NCBI RefSeq assembly: GCF_012584515.1
Contig: NZ_CP051461.1
Coordinates: 728,001-792,000, forward strand
Direction of reading: 5' to 3'
DNA: 64,000 nucleotides
Source: Polaromonas vacuolata
GTDB taxonomy: Bacteria; Pseudomonadota; Gammaproteobacteria; Burkholderiales; Burkholderiaceae_C
Of this stretch, positions 43,989 to 53,482 are shown in pieces. A model generated the notes under the pieces. That model was not told the DNA's origin and did no database searches. It worked only from the letters and a program-made list of their open reading frames with translations. Positions within the stretch are counted from its first letter, which is position 1; every line of letters begins with the position of its first letter. A program made the translations under genes and the position numbers.

Positions 43989-44543
43989 TTAAGATTTCAA
44001 CACCGCATCCGTGCTGAGTACTTGTGCATATTCACCGTCCAGATTACTCAGCGACATGAGATGGATTTTTTCAGCGCTGCATATTTTTTTGTTTAAATCT
44101 AATCGCGCAAAAGTAAAGCACGCATCCGAGACCACAGTGGTGATAAAGCCCAGACAGCCCGCCGACCGTACGGTCGCTTCCACCGAATAATTTGTGCTTA
44201 CACCTGCCACCACAAGTTCGCGGATTGATTGCGAGCGCAAATACGCTTCTAGGCCAGAGCCGCTAAATGCATCAGTGACATGTTTGTCGGCAACATGTTC
44301 ATGCGGCAATGGATAAAAACGCGCTTGAAACTCAGCACCGGATTGGCCGGGGCGAAACCCCGACGCTGGGTCTGACGACAGGTGACGCACATGAATAACG
44401 GTTTGATTATTGGCGCGCCAAGCGGTTAACAATCTCGCCATGTTGTCCTCGGCCTCTGGGTTGTTGCGTGGCCAACTAGACGCTTGACTCATACAGCGCT
44501 GCATATCAATCAACACTAGAGCGCTTTGTTTGTACGATTGCAT
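43989..44543 (-). CDS. Isochorismatase-family cysteine hydrolase
   Basis: 184 residues from the ATG at 44543 (MQSYKQSALVLIDMQRCM). Catalytic triad positions are Asp14 in ALVLIDMQ, the Lys region in DKHVTDAFSGSG and the Cys usually seen in VVAGVSTNYSVEATVRSAG. Here the nucleophile position in the VxGxxT motif reads GVSTNYSVE, so no Cys stands at the normal site (relatives read GVxTxxCV). Ser at that place would need checking. The setting in the purine cluster suggests a ureide or carbamoyl-compound amidase such as the RutB/N-carbamoylsarcosinase group, but this is guesswork. Confidence 0.75.
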   Translation of the reverse strand: MQSYKQSALVLIDMQRCMSQASSWPRNNPEAEDNMARLLTAWRANNQTVIHVRHLSSDPASGFRPGQSGAEFQARFYPLPHEHVADKHVTDAFSGSGLEAYLRSQSIRELVVAGVSTNYSVEATVRSAGCLGFITTVVSDACFTFARLDLNKKICSAEKIHLMSLSNLDGEYAQVLSTDAVLKS

Positions 44544-44795
44544 TAGGCCTATCCTTTGAAAAATGCGAAGCCATAAGCAAGGTGGTCGCAATTTAAAGTT
44601 ATTTCGATTGTTGCGGCGAGCTCTTTAGAAATTAGTCACCCAAAAAAATAGCATAAACTAGAAAAACTTTTTTTGACAGTCGCAGCGGAGCCGGGAGACG
44701 CGGGGTTTTAAGTCCAGCGTTTCTTTTAGTTCGTGACCAATTTTTCTGCTTACAGCGCCCGCAGTGGTGAGCAGAGTTTCTTAACTAAAAAAATC
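44544..44795. other. Divergent intergenic region cysteine hydrolase / puuD
   Basis: It contains no gene and no clear ribosome-binding site before the puuD ATG. Short A/T-rich blocks (AAAAAAATAG, TAAACTAGAAAAAC) may belong to a promoter, but no -35/-10 pair is convincing. Confidence 0.4.
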
Positions 44796-46001
44796 ATGGA
44801 AACTTATCTGCTCGAATGGGCCAACTTGCTGCTGCGTTGGACCCATGTCATCACTGCGATTGCTTGGATTGGCTCGTCTTTTTATTTTGTTTTTCTAGAT
44901 TCCAGTTTGACCCCACCGGTAGACGAGGCGCTTAAACAGCAAGGCGTTAGCGGCGAGCTTTGGGCCGTCCATGGCGGGGGCTTTTATCACCCGGTTAAGT
45001 TCGCGGTCAAACCGCCGCAACTGCCAGACCATTTGCACTGGTTTTACTGGGAAAGCTATAGCACTTGGTTGACTGGCTTTGCGCTTTTTTCGGCCTCTTA
45101 TCTTTGGAATGCGTCTACCTATCTGGTTGACCCGGCTTTGGTGCAGTGGTCGTCAGCGCAAGCGATTACTGCTGCGCTGTCATTTTTTGTGTTGTTTTGG
45201 CTGGCTTACGATGCGGTGTGTCGCTGGTTTGGTCAAGGCAAAAATGGCGACGCAATTGTGGGTGCTCTGGTTGCTTTATTGCTCGGCTTTGCGACATATC
45301 TGGCTTGCCACTTGTTTGCGGGTCGTGCGGCGTTTTTAATCATTGGTGCGATGCTGGGCACGGCGATGAGCGCCAACGTGTTTTTCTGCATTATTCCCGG
45401 TCAGCGCAAAATGGTGGCCAGTATTCGTGCAGGTTTGTCGGTCGATCCGATTCATGGCTGGCGCGGCAAGCAGCGCAGCGTGCACAACACTTATTTCACA
45501 TTGCCGGTTTTATTCGCCATGCTGAGCAATCACTACAGCTTTACCTGGAGTCATCCGCAAAACTGGTTGGTGCTGATTGTGATGATGTTGGCGGGCGCGG
45601 CGATTCGCCAATTTTTTGTGCTGCGCCACGGCTATAAGCTTGGCCGTAACCGCCATCCTGCGGCTTATGCGCTGTTTGGTGTGGCACTAACCATTGGCGC
45701 GATTGTGTGGATGAAACCAGCGCCTAGGGCTACGGAGATTAGTGCTGCTCCAGCGGCTTTTGTTGGTTACCAACAAGTCGCGCAGGTTCTAGAGCAGCGC
45801 TGTTATGCCTGCCACGGCGCGCAACTGCAAATGAAAAATGTGCGCCTCGATTCACCCGCGGAATTAAAACGCCATGCGCTGCAGGTTTATCAGCAAGCCG
45901 TGGTTTTGCGTCAAATGCCTATGAATAATGCGACCCAAATAACAGAAGCAGAACGGCAATTAATTGGTCGTTGGTTTGAGTCTGGCGCAAAGGTGGAGTG
46001 A
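44796..46001 (+). CDS. puuD: Membrane urate hydroxylase PuuD with cytochrome c domain
   Basis: 401 residues from the ATG at 44796. Several transmembrane helices begin METYLLEWANLLLRWTHVITAIAWIGSSFYFVFLDSSL (spread over ~38 residues), with His residues characteristic of the family. The C-terminal ~70 residues form a c-type cytochrome with a CYACH haem motif at 336-340 and Met-rich RQMPMNN as the likely axial ligand. It oxidises urate to 5-hydroxyisourate and passes electrons to the respiratory chain rather than to oxygen. It supplies UraH. Confidence 0.93.
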   Translation: METYLLEWANLLLRWTHVITAIAWIGSSFYFVFLDSSLTPPVDEALKQQGVSGELWAVHGGGFYHPVKFAVKPPQLPDHLHWFYWESYSTWLTGFALFSASYLWNASTYLVDPALVQWSSAQAITAALSFFVLFWLAYDAVCRWFGQGKNGDAIVGALVALLLGFATYLACHLFAGRAAFLIIGAMLGTAMSANVFFCIIPGQRKMVASIRAGLSVDPIHGWRGKQRSVHNTYFTLPVLFAMLSNHYSFTWSHPQNWLVLIVMMLAGAAIRQFFVLRHGYKLGRNRHPAAYALFGVALTIGAIVWMKPAPRATEISAAPAAFVGYQQVAQVLEQRCYACHGAQLQMKNVRLDSPAELKRHALQVYQQAVVLRQMPMNNATQITEAERQLIGRWFESGAKVE

Positions 46002-46035
46002 TGCTAATTTATCGCGTTGGCTTTTAGCATTGGGT

Positions 46036-46965
46036 TTATGTTTTTTGAAACTGTCCCCGCAAATAATCTACAAACGCTTTGACTCGGCCTGAGAACTGAT
46101 GGCGCTGCGGATAAACCGCATAAATATCAGCGGGCGGTAAGCGATAGTTCTCCAGCACTTGTACCAGTCGTCCGCTGCGTAAATATTTGGCGATATCCCA
46201 CTCAGCCCGTAGCAAAATGCCATGGCCATCTAGCGCCCAGTTCACCGCGATTTCGCCATCGTTGGTACTGAGGTTGCCGCGCACTTTAATCGCTTCGCTG
46301 CGCTTGCCGCTGCTGAGCCGCCACAAGCCGTAAGCACCATCGCCTTGGCGAATACCAATGCAGTTGTGCCGCATCAAATCAATTGGCGTGCGCGGCGCAG
46401 CGTGTTTTAAAAGATAGTTGGGTGCGGCGCAGAGCAAACGTCGGTTAGCGGCCAGTTTGCAGGCAATCACCCGGCTATCTGGTGCTTCACCAAAACGGAT
46501 ACAAACATCAAAGGCGTCTTCGCTAAGCGCTGGCTGATCGACTGAGAGTTGCAATTGCACTTGAACCTCAGGGTTGGCTTTTGCAAATCGTGAAATCAAG
46601 GGCGCAATATGGCTTCGGCCAAAGCCTAGCGTGGCATTCACACGCAGCAAGCCCTTGGGCGCGCTGGTGGCCTTAGAGACCAGTTGCTCCATGTCGTCAA
46701 TCTCGGCAAGTATGCGGCGCGCGTGGCTGAGATAGATTTCACCCTCGGCGGTTAAGCTGGCGCGGCGCGTGGTGCGGCTAAGTAGTTGCACGCCTAAGCG
46801 CATTTCCATTTGCGCCAAGCGCTTGCTGACGGCGGCGCTGCTCACACCCAGATCACGCGCCGTGGCGCTCAGGCTGGCGTGGCGCGCCAAGGTGCTGAAA
46901 AAAGTCATTTCAGAGGACGCAGCGCTGGATGCTGCCTGCGGCGCAGCAGTCGATTTAAGCGGCAT
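46036..46965 (-). CDS. LysR-family regulator of the tartrate module
   Basis: About 309 residues from the ATG at 46965. The N-terminal winged HTH is FFSTLARHASLSATARDLGVSSAAVSKRLAQME, followed by a periplasmic-binding-protein-like effector domain (ATLGFGRSHIAPLISRFAK). It is divergently transcribed from the tartrate dehydrogenase gene across 98 bp that hold a strong inverted repeat, so it probably controls that operon and itself. Confidence 0.9.
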   Translation of the reverse strand: MPLKSTAAPQAASSAASSEMTFFSTLARHASLSATARDLGVSSAAVSKRLAQMEMRLGVQLLSRTTRRASLTAEGEIYLSHARRILAEIDDMEQLVSKATSAPKGLLRVNATLGFGRSHIAPLISRFAKANPEVQVQLQLSVDQPALSEDAFDVCIRFGEAPDSRVIACKLAANRRLLCAAPNYLLKHAAPRTPIDLMRHNCIGIRQGDGAYGLWRLSSGKRSEAIKVRGNLSTNDGEIAVNWALDGHGILLRAEWDIAKYLRSGRLVQVLENYRLPPADIYAVYPQRHQFSGRVKAFVDYLRGQFQKT

Positions 46966-46978
46966 TTTTACTCTCAAC

Positions 46979-47005
46979 TTAAAGTTAATAATGCGCTAAC
47001 TTTAA
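46979..47005. promoter_or_regulatory. LysR operator candidate in the lysR/ttuC intergenic region
   Basis: TTAAAGTTA-N9-TAACTTTAA is an exact inverted repeat with 9-bp arms, including the T-N11-A core common to LysR sites. It is centred between the divergent start codons. Confidence 0.65.
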
Positions 47006-47063
47006 CGCCATTAAATATTCTTTAAAGCGTTTAAAGTCAATTATCTCAACCGAAATAAATCTC

Positions 47064-48131
47064 ATGAAAACCTACAAAATAGCTTGCATACCCGGCGACG
47101 GCATTGGTAAAGAAGTCGTGCCTGCTGGTCAAGCCGTGCTGGAAGCGCTGGCTGCCAGCGAATCCTTTAAGTTGGACTTTTCCAGCTTTGACTGGGGCGG
47201 CGACTACTACCGAGCTCACGGAAAAATGATGCCAGACAATGGCTTGGACGCGCTGCGCGGCATGGATGCGATTTTGTTTGGCTCAGCCGGTGACCCGCAC
47301 ATCCCAGATCACATCACGCTGTGGGGTTTGCGTTTAAAAATCTGCCAAGGGTTTGACCAATACGCCAACGTGCGGCCAACCCGCATACTGCCCGGCATTG
47401 ATGGCCCACTCAAGCGCTGCAAGACCGAAGATTTAGATTGGGTCATAGTGCGCGAAAACTCCGAAGGCGAATACGCCGGTGTCGGCGGACGCGCGCACCA
47501 AGGTCATCCGATTGAGGTCGCGACCGACTTATCCGTCATGACCCGCGCCGGTGTCGAGCGCATCATGCGTTATGCCTTCAAACTGGCCCAGTCGCGGTCG
47601 CGCAAGCTGCTCACCGTGGTGACCAAATCGAATGCCCAACGCCATGCAATGGTGATGTGGGACGAAATCGCGCTGGAAATTAGCCGCGAGTTTCCCGATG
47701 TGACTTGGGATAAAGAATTGGTCGACGCCTGCACCGCCCGCATGGTGAACCGTCCAGCGACCTTAGACACGGTAGTCGCAACCAATTTGCATGCCGATAT
47801 ATTGAGCGATTTAGCCGCCGCTTTAGCCGGCAGTCTGGGCATAGCACCGACTGGCAATATCGATCCAGAACGCCGCTACCCGTCTATGTTTGAGCCGATT
47901 CACGGCTCGGCTTTTGACATCATGGGCAAGGGCTTGGCCAACCCAGTGGGCACGTTCTGGAGTTGCGTCATGCTGCTTGAACACTTAGGCGAGCATAGCG
48001 CCGCCAAGCGTTTGATGACGGCAATTGAGCAAGTCACTGCAGAGCCCACATTGCATACCCGCGATTTGGGTGGGACTTCAACTACGGCGCAGGTGACGGA
48101 TGCGGTTTGCGCTAAGTTTGCGCGCGCATAA
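47064..48131 (+). CDS. ttuC: Tartrate dehydrogenase / D-malate dehydrogenase (decarboxylating)
   Basis: 355 residues of the isopropylmalate/isocitrate dehydrogenase family: IPGDGIGKEVVPAG, YANVRPTRILPGIDGP, WVIVRENSEGEYAGVGG, VTKSNAQRHAMVMW and SDLAAALAGSLGIAPTGNI, with the C-terminal EPIHGSAFDIMGKG. It is NAD-dependent, acting on tartrate or D-malate. It leads an operon with a Bug-type receptor. The tartrate assignment follows the family; D-malate is equally possible. Confidence 0.9.
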   Translation: MKTYKIACIPGDGIGKEVVPAGQAVLEALAASESFKLDFSSFDWGGDYYRAHGKMMPDNGLDALRGMDAILFGSAGDPHIPDHITLWGLRLKICQGFDQYANVRPTRILPGIDGPLKRCKTEDLDWVIVRENSEGEYAGVGGRAHQGHPIEVATDLSVMTRAGVERIMRYAFKLAQSRSRKLLTVVTKSNAQRHAMVMWDEIALEISREFPDVTWDKELVDACTARMVNRPATLDTVVATNLHADILSDLAAALAGSLGIAPTGNIDPERRYPSMFEPIHGSAFDIMGKGLANPVGTFWSCVMLLEHLGEHSAAKRLMTAIEQVTAEPTLHTRDLGGTSTTAQVTDAVCAKFARA

Positions 48132-48164
48132 AAAACTTTTAAAAAAAATAAACGGAGACAAGAC

Positions 48165-49160
48165 ATGCCGGCCAAAAATAAATTTGCACTTAAAACCCTG
48201 TCCGCTTTTGCGCTAATTGGCCTCTTAAGTTTGGCCGTCAGTTCAGCTCAGGCTCAAGCGTGGCCGGCTAAGCCCATTACTCTGATCGTGCCGTTTCCTG
48301 CGGGCGGTACAACCGATGTGTTGGCCCGTGCACTGGGCAAATCGCTGAGCGAAAGCTTGGGTCAGCCGGTGGTGGTTGAGAGCCGTCCCTGTGCGGGAGC
48401 CACACTGGGCGCTGACTATGTGGTCAGAGCCAAGCCCGACGGCTACACCTTACTAATGGGCGCAGTGCATCACACGATTGCAACCAGCGTTTATAAAAAG
48501 CTTTCCTATGATTTTGAAAAAGATCTCAAACCCGTGACCATGGTGGCGCTGGTGCCTAATGTGCTGGTGGTCAATCCTTCCGTGCCAGCCGTTAACGTGG
48601 CGCAGTTGCTGGCGCTGGCAAAAGCGGCACCGGGAAAATACACCTTTGGCTCTAACGGTAATGGTACTGGCCAGCATTTGATAGGCGCGCAGTTCGAACT
48701 CATGGGCGGCGTTAAGTTGCTGCATGTGCCGTATAAAGGCAGCGGTCCGTTGACAGTCGATTTGCTCGGTGGCCAGATAGACATGTCGTTTGACACCATC
48801 ACGCCCGTGCTGTCCCAGATCAAGTCTGGCAAGTTGCGCGCGCTGGCGATCACGACCGACAAACGCTCGCCATCTCTACCCGACGTGCCGACGCTGGACG
48901 AGGCCGGTCTAAAGGGCTTTAACCTAGGGACTTGGTTTGGCGTGCTGGCGCCGGTGGCAACACCGCCGGCCATCATTAGCCGACTCAACACGGAGATGGT
49001 CAAGATCATTCATTCGGCCGACTTCAAAAAACGCATGGAAGACTTGGGCGCTGTGGCACTGGGTGACACGCCAGAGCAGATGGCGCGGCAAATTCGCGAT
49101 GACACTGAGCGCTTTGCCAAGCTCGTCAAACAAGCAGGTGTGAGTGTTGACGGTAGCTAA
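48165..49160 (+). CDS. Bug-type (TctC) solute-binding protein
   Basis: 331 residues with a signal peptide ending SSAQAQA, then the typical WPAKPITLIVPFPAGGTTDVLARALG and LSYDFEKDLKPVTMVALVPNVLVV. It is a periplasmic receptor of the tripartite tricarboxylate transporter family. No TctA/TctB permease genes are in the window, as is common for orphan Bug receptors. Position after ttuC suggests tartrate, malate or another dicarboxylate as ligand. Confidence 0.92.
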   Translation: MPAKNKFALKTLSAFALIGLLSLAVSSAQAQAWPAKPITLIVPFPAGGTTDVLARALGKSLSESLGQPVVVESRPCAGATLGADYVVRAKPDGYTLLMGAVHHTIATSVYKKLSYDFEKDLKPVTMVALVPNVLVVNPSVPAVNVAQLLALAKAAPGKYTFGSNGNGTGQHLIGAQFELMGGVKLLHVPYKGSGPLTVDLLGGQIDMSFDTITPVLSQIKSGKLRALAITTDKRSPSLPDVPTLDEAGLKGFNLGTWFGVLAPVATPPAIISRLNTEMVKIIHSADFKKRMEDLGAVALGDTPEQMARQIRDDTERFAKLVKQAGVSVDGS

Positions 49161-49172
49161 ATACGGCGTTAT

Positions 49173-49508
49173 TTAGCTATGTAGTTGAGTGTCGGAAAAC
49201 AGGTTAATCACCGCCACGCCAGCAATAATCAAAGTCATTCCCAACATGCCGGCTAAGTCTATTTTTTGTCCGTGAATGAAGTAGCTGCTAATACTGATCA
49301 GCACAATCCCTAAGCCCGCCCAGATGGCATAGGTCAGGCCGGTGGGCAGTGTTTTCATGGTGATGGTTAAAAAGTAAAGTGCTAGGCCATAGCCGACTAT
49401 TGTGATGAGGGACGGCACGAGACGGGTAAAACCGTCGCTAGACTTTAGTGCGGTGGTGGCGATAACTTCTGCTGTAATCGCTATACCCAGCGCGAGGTAG
49501 ACGTTCAT
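49173..49508 (-). CDS. Small multidrug resistance (SMR) transporter, EmrE/QacE type
   Basis: 111 residues with four transmembrane helices. The essential Glu14 is in ITAEVIATTALKSSDGF, and GYGLALYFLTITMKTLPTGLTYAIWAGLG matches the EmrE/QacE type rather than SugE/Gdx. It exports lipophilic cations against protons. A good AAAGGA ribosome-binding site precedes the ATG. It has no obvious relation to the tartrate genes around it, and no guanidine riboswitch was found upstream. Confidence 0.9.
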   Translation of the reverse strand: MNVYLALGIAITAEVIATTALKSSDGFTRLVPSLITIVGYGLALYFLTITMKTLPTGLTYAIWAGLGIVLISISSYFIHGQKIDLAGMLGMTLIIAGVAVINLFSDTQLHS

Positions 49509-49733
49509 GAAATCCTTTGCTTTGTGCTGTTAATTCAAGCGAAATTCTACGCACAGCGGCATGGCCTTTAAATAAGTACACATATGATTGCGTGGTCAAT
49601 TGAATATTTGATTCAAAGCATCTGCGCAAGGCCAAGGTGGTAGCACCTACGCATGCTATTGCGCTACTCAGTATTGGCTTTGGCCTTAGCCTTTGCTAAA
49701 AAGCACTGCACAATCGACATCAAAGAAATTTTC

Positions 49734-51098
49734 ATGACCTCACTTAGCCAATCCAACCAAACCAAGCCAGCCAACCCGCATACCGAGCCGCGACAATTTC
49801 TTGAGCAATTGTTTTTAGCCGCCGTCAACCGCGCGCTGCCGCTGGCCAATACAGCTGCTTGTCTGCCAGTGCCGCCCACGCCGCAAAGCGGTGGCCGCAC
49901 GTTGGTAATTGGTGCGGGCAAGGCAGCCGGTGCTATGGCGCATGCGCTTGAAGCGCTGTGGCCAGCAGATGCGCCGCTCTCGGGTTTAGTCGTCACGCGT
50001 TATGCGCACACACCGCCACGGCCTGCGGGTCTGGCAGAGCGTATAGAAATTGTTGAAGCTTCTCACCCTGTGCCCGATGCGGCTGGCGTGAAAGCCGCGC
50101 AGCGGATTTTGGCGCTGACTCAGGGTTTGACTGAAAACGATTTGGTGATTTGCTTAATCTCGGGCGGTGGCTCGGCGGTTTTAACGTTGCCTGCTGATGG
50201 TTTAACGCTAGAAGACAAGCAGCGCATCAACACCGCCTTGCTTGAATGCGGCGCGAATATTGGCGAGATGAACTGCGTGCGCAAACATCTGTCGGCGATT
50301 AAGGGGGGCCGATTGGCGGCAGCTTGTGCGCCAGCGCGCTTGGTGACGTTGACGATTAGCGATGTGCCCGGCGACGACCCCTCAACCATTGCCAGCGGGC
50401 CGACTGTGCCAGATGCAACCAGTTGCGCGCAAGCCCTCGCCATTCTTGAGCGCTACGCGATTGAACTGCCGCCCGCGGTATTGGCCGATCTTCAAAGCGG
50501 CGCATTAGAAACACCTAAGCCCGGTGACCTGCGTTTCGCCAAGCACCAATTGCACATGATGGCCACGCCGCAACAAAGTTTGGAGGCCGCTGCAAGCTTG
50601 GCACGCCAAGCCGGTTTGAAGGCTTATATATTGAGCGATGAGATGGAAGGTGAGTCGCGTGAAGTCGGCAAAGTGCATGCCGCATTGGCGCGCGGCGCGG
50701 CCAGCAAAACCGCAGACTTTAAAACTTTCGAGCGACCTTGCGTGATTTTGAGTGGCGGTGAAACCACTGTGACCATACGTCCGCGCCAGCTAGGCGCAGC
50801 CAAAGGCAGAGGCGGGCGCGCCGGGGAATTTTGCATGGGTTTGGCGTTGGCGCTACAAGGCCAAGCTGGTGTTTATGCGTTGGCGGCGGATACCGACGGC
50901 ATAGACGGTGTGGAAGACAACGCGGGTGCTTTTGTCACGCCCGATAGCTTAGTGCGTGCTAGCGCCATGGACATGAAAATCGACAACTACTTAGACCGTA
51001 ACGATGCTTACGGTTTTTTCTTAAAACTAGGCGACTTGTTGGTGACTGGGCCTACGCATACCAATGTCAATGATTTCAGAGCGCTGCTGATTTTGTAG
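49734..51098 (+). CDS. ttuD: Glycerate 2-kinase (TtuD/GckA type, MOFRL domain)
   Basis: 454 residues from the ATG at 49734; an in-frame ATG at 49653 would add an unusual hydrophobic leader. The N-terminal DUF4147 part shows LVIGAGKAAGAMAHALE and VVTRYAHTPPRPAG. The C-terminal MOFRL region has LSGGETTVTIRPRQLGAAKGRGGRAGEFCMGLA and AADTDGIDGVEDNAG. Often annotated hydroxypyruvate reductase, it phosphorylates glycerate to 2-phosphoglycerate. It fits tartrate use and could equally receive glyoxylate-derived glycerate from ureide breakdown. Confidence 0.9.
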   Translation: MTSLSQSNQTKPANPHTEPRQFLEQLFLAAVNRALPLANTAACLPVPPTPQSGGRTLVIGAGKAAGAMAHALEALWPADAPLSGLVVTRYAHTPPRPAGLAERIEIVEASHPVPDAAGVKAAQRILALTQGLTENDLVICLISGGGSAVLTLPADGLTLEDKQRINTALLECGANIGEMNCVRKHLSAIKGGRLAAACAPARLVTLTISDVPGDDPSTIASGPTVPDATSCAQALAILERYAIELPPAVLADLQSGALETPKPGDLRFAKHQLHMMATPQQSLEAAASLARQAGLKAYILSDEMEGESREVGKVHAALARGAASKTADFKTFERPCVILSGGETTVTIRPRQLGAAKGRGGRAGEFCMGLALALQGQAGVYALAADTDGIDGVEDNAGAFVTPDSLVRASAMDMKIDNYLDRNDAYGFFLKLGDLLVTGPTHTNVNDFRALLIL

Positions 51099-51103
51099 GT
51101 TGG

Positions 51104-53482
51104 TTAATCGCCAAGCTTTGCATTGATGGCGAACAAAATATTCTCAGCTGTCGCAGGCGCTTTTAATACCACTTGTGCTGCCGCTTTTTTAGTTGCGGCA
51201 ATCGCATGGCGCAAGGCTTCATAAACTGACACTGCCAACATCAAAGGCGGCTCGCCCGCGGCTTTGCTGCCGAACACATTGTCTTCACGGTTAGCCTCTG
51301 GCCAGAGCTCGACTTTGAAGTGTTCGGGAATGTCGCCGACAGTGGGTATTTTGTAAGTGCTAGGCGCGTGGGTGCTGAGCATGCCTTTGTCGTTCCAGAC
51401 CAATTGCTCTGTGGTCAACCAGCCCATGCCTTGCACAAAGCCGCCTTCGATTTGGCCTCGGTCTATGGCCGGGTTAATGCTGTTTCCCACGTCATGCAAG
51501 ATATCAACTTTAAGCACGCGAGACTCGCCCGTCAGCACATCTATCGCGACTTCGGTGCAAGCCGCGCCGTAAGCAAAATAATAAAACGGTCTGCCGGTTA
51601 AAGTGGTTTTGTCGTAATGGATTTTGGGGGTGCTGTAAAAGCCATCGCTCCACAGTTGTATGCGCTCGGCGTAGGCCAGTTGCACGACCTCGGTAAACGT
51701 TCGGCTGCAAACTGGCGAGGTGATGCTGCTGTTTGAAAACTTAACTGCATCGGCCTTGCAGCAATCTAATTTTCCAATTAATTCTGCCAACCGTTCGCGC
51801 ACGGTGCGCGCAGCATTTTGCGCGGCTCGACCATTGAGGTCGGTGCCAGCCGAAGCAGCAGTGGCGGATGCGTTGGGGATTTTGCTGGTGTCGCTGGCAG
51901 TGACCAATACGTTTGAAAATTCCACGCCCAACTCGTCCGCCACAATTTGACCGACCTTGGTGTTCAGGCCTTGGCCCATTTCAGTGCCGCCGTGATTGAC
52001 TTGCACACTGCCGTCGGTATACACATGCACTAGCGCGCCAGCTTGGTTAAACAGCGTGGCGGTAAACGAAATACCGAATTTAACCGGCGTGATGGCAATG
52101 CCGCGTTTGATAAAACAGTGGGCTAAATTCCAAGCTGAAACTTCTTTTAGGCGCTCTATGTAGTTGGCGTTTTCTTCTAGTTTTAGCAGCAGTGGCGCGA
52201 GTATGTTGTCCTCGACCTGCATACCGTAGTGGGTGGTGTTGCGTCTAAGTTCTGATGCACCTGTTGGGCTAATTTTTTCCTCACTATAGAGATTGTTTCT
52301 GCGCACGGCCAACGCATCTAATCCCAAATGTTGGGCGATATTGCCCATGATGCTTTCAATCACCATCACACCTTGCGGCCCACCAAATCCGCGAAAGGCG
52401 GTGTGGCTTTGGTGATGGGTTTTGCAGCGGTAAGAGGCGATGTCTACGTCTTGTAAAAAGTAGGCGTTGTCGCTGTGAAAAATAGCCCGATCTGCGACTG
52501 GGCCGGACAGGTCGGCGCTAAAACCGCAGTCCAGCGCCATATTGAGTTTTAAGCCAGTGACGCGGCCGCCGTTGTCAAAGCCGACGCTGTAGTCGCAGGC
52601 GATGGGGTGGCGCTTGCCGGTGATTAAAAAATCGTCATCGCGGTCTAGTCTGAGCTTGACTGGACGGCCGGTTTTTTTTGCCGCCAGCGCAGCCCAAACA
52701 GCAAGATGTCCGGCCTGTGTTTCCTTGCCGCCAAAGCCGCCGCCCATGCGTCTGCATTCAACCCGTACCGCGTGGTTTGCAATACCCAATGCATGCGCGA
52801 CCCAGTGCTGGACTTCACCGGGGTGTTGGGTGCTGGACTGAATCAACCATTGGTTTTGCTCTTGCGGTAGCGCGCAGGCGATTTGGCCTTCGAGATAAAA
52901 ATGCTCTTGGCCACCGACTTCAATCTTGCCGTGCAAAATGTTTTGCGCTGTGCTTAAAGCGGCGTCTGCATTGCCCCGGCTGACAAACACCGGCGGCAGC
53001 ACATAAGACTTTTGCGCCAGCGCGTCTTCAATACTGAGTATGGCCGGCAGTGCTTCAATCGTGCAGACAACTTTGCGTGCGGCATGCCGGGCTTTTATGA
53101 CACTGTCGGCCACCACAATACCGACGACTTGGCCGGCGTGCTCAACAAAGTCGAGCGCAAATATCGGCTCATCATGCGCAAAGCTCGCCAACAGTTTGTT
53201 GCCGTCGGCGTTGGCTGCTATATCTCGCGCAAAAATGGCGGCGTGCACGCCGGGCATTAGCAAGGCTTGGCTCGCATCTATATCGATTAACCGGCCGTGC
53301 GCTACGCCAGCCAATACCGGCGCTGCATAGAGCATGCCGCGCGGCTCGACGATGTCGTCTACATAGTGGGCCGTGCCGCAGACTTGGGCGCGCGCGCTTT
53401 CGTGAAATTTACTTTTGCCGGAGGCGCTGTGGTCTGTTGTTTGCGCCGACTCAGTGTGGTTTAACGCCGTCGGTTTTAGCAT
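51104..53482 (-). CDS. xdhB: Xanthine dehydrogenase, molybdopterin-binding subunit XdhB
   Basis: 792 residues from the ATG at 53482, overlapping the xdhA stop (ATGCTAA). Molybdenum-cofactor landmarks are present: ECRRMGGGFGGKETQ, TAFRGFGGPQGVMVIESIM, GGTEMGQGLNTKVGQI, and the catalytic Glu in SKAAGEPPLMLAVSV. It oxidises hypoxanthine and xanthine to urate. It is matured by XdhC encoded 9 kb away. Confidence 0.95.
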   Translation of the reverse strand: MLKPTALNHTESAQTTDHSASGKSKFHESARAQVCGTAHYVDDIVEPRGMLYAAPVLAGVAHGRLIDIDASQALLMPGVHAAIFARDIAANADGNKLLASFAHDEPIFALDFVEHAGQVVGIVVADSVIKARHAARKVVCTIEALPAILSIEDALAQKSYVLPPVFVSRGNADAALSTAQNILHGKIEVGGQEHFYLEGQIACALPQEQNQWLIQSSTQHPGEVQHWVAHALGIANHAVRVECRRMGGGFGGKETQAGHLAVWAALAAKKTGRPVKLRLDRDDDFLITGKRHPIACDYSVGFDNGGRVTGLKLNMALDCGFSADLSGPVADRAIFHSDNAYFLQDVDIASYRCKTHHQSHTAFRGFGGPQGVMVIESIMGNIAQHLGLDALAVRRNNLYSEEKISPTGASELRRNTTHYGMQVEDNILAPLLLKLEENANYIERLKEVSAWNLAHCFIKRGIAITPVKFGISFTATLFNQAGALVHVYTDGSVQVNHGGTEMGQGLNTKVGQIVADELGVEFSNVLVTASDTSKIPNASATAASAGTDLNGRAAQNAARTVRERLAELIGKLDCCKADAVKFSNSSITSPVCSRTFTEVVQLAYAERIQLWSDGFYSTPKIHYDKTTLTGRPFYYFAYGAACTEVAIDVLTGESRVLKVDILHDVGNSINPAIDRGQIEGGFVQGMGWLTTEQLVWNDKGMLSTHAPSTYKIPTVGDIPEHFKVELWPEANREDNVFGSKAAGEPPLMLAVSVYEALRHAIAATKKAAAQVVLKAPATAENILFAINAKLGD

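Noticed and set aside
49509..49733. Guanidine (ykkC) riboswitch upstream of the SMR gene
   Set aside because: The conserved guanidine-I motifs are not seen, and the protein is EmrE/QacE-like rather than SugE/Gdx.
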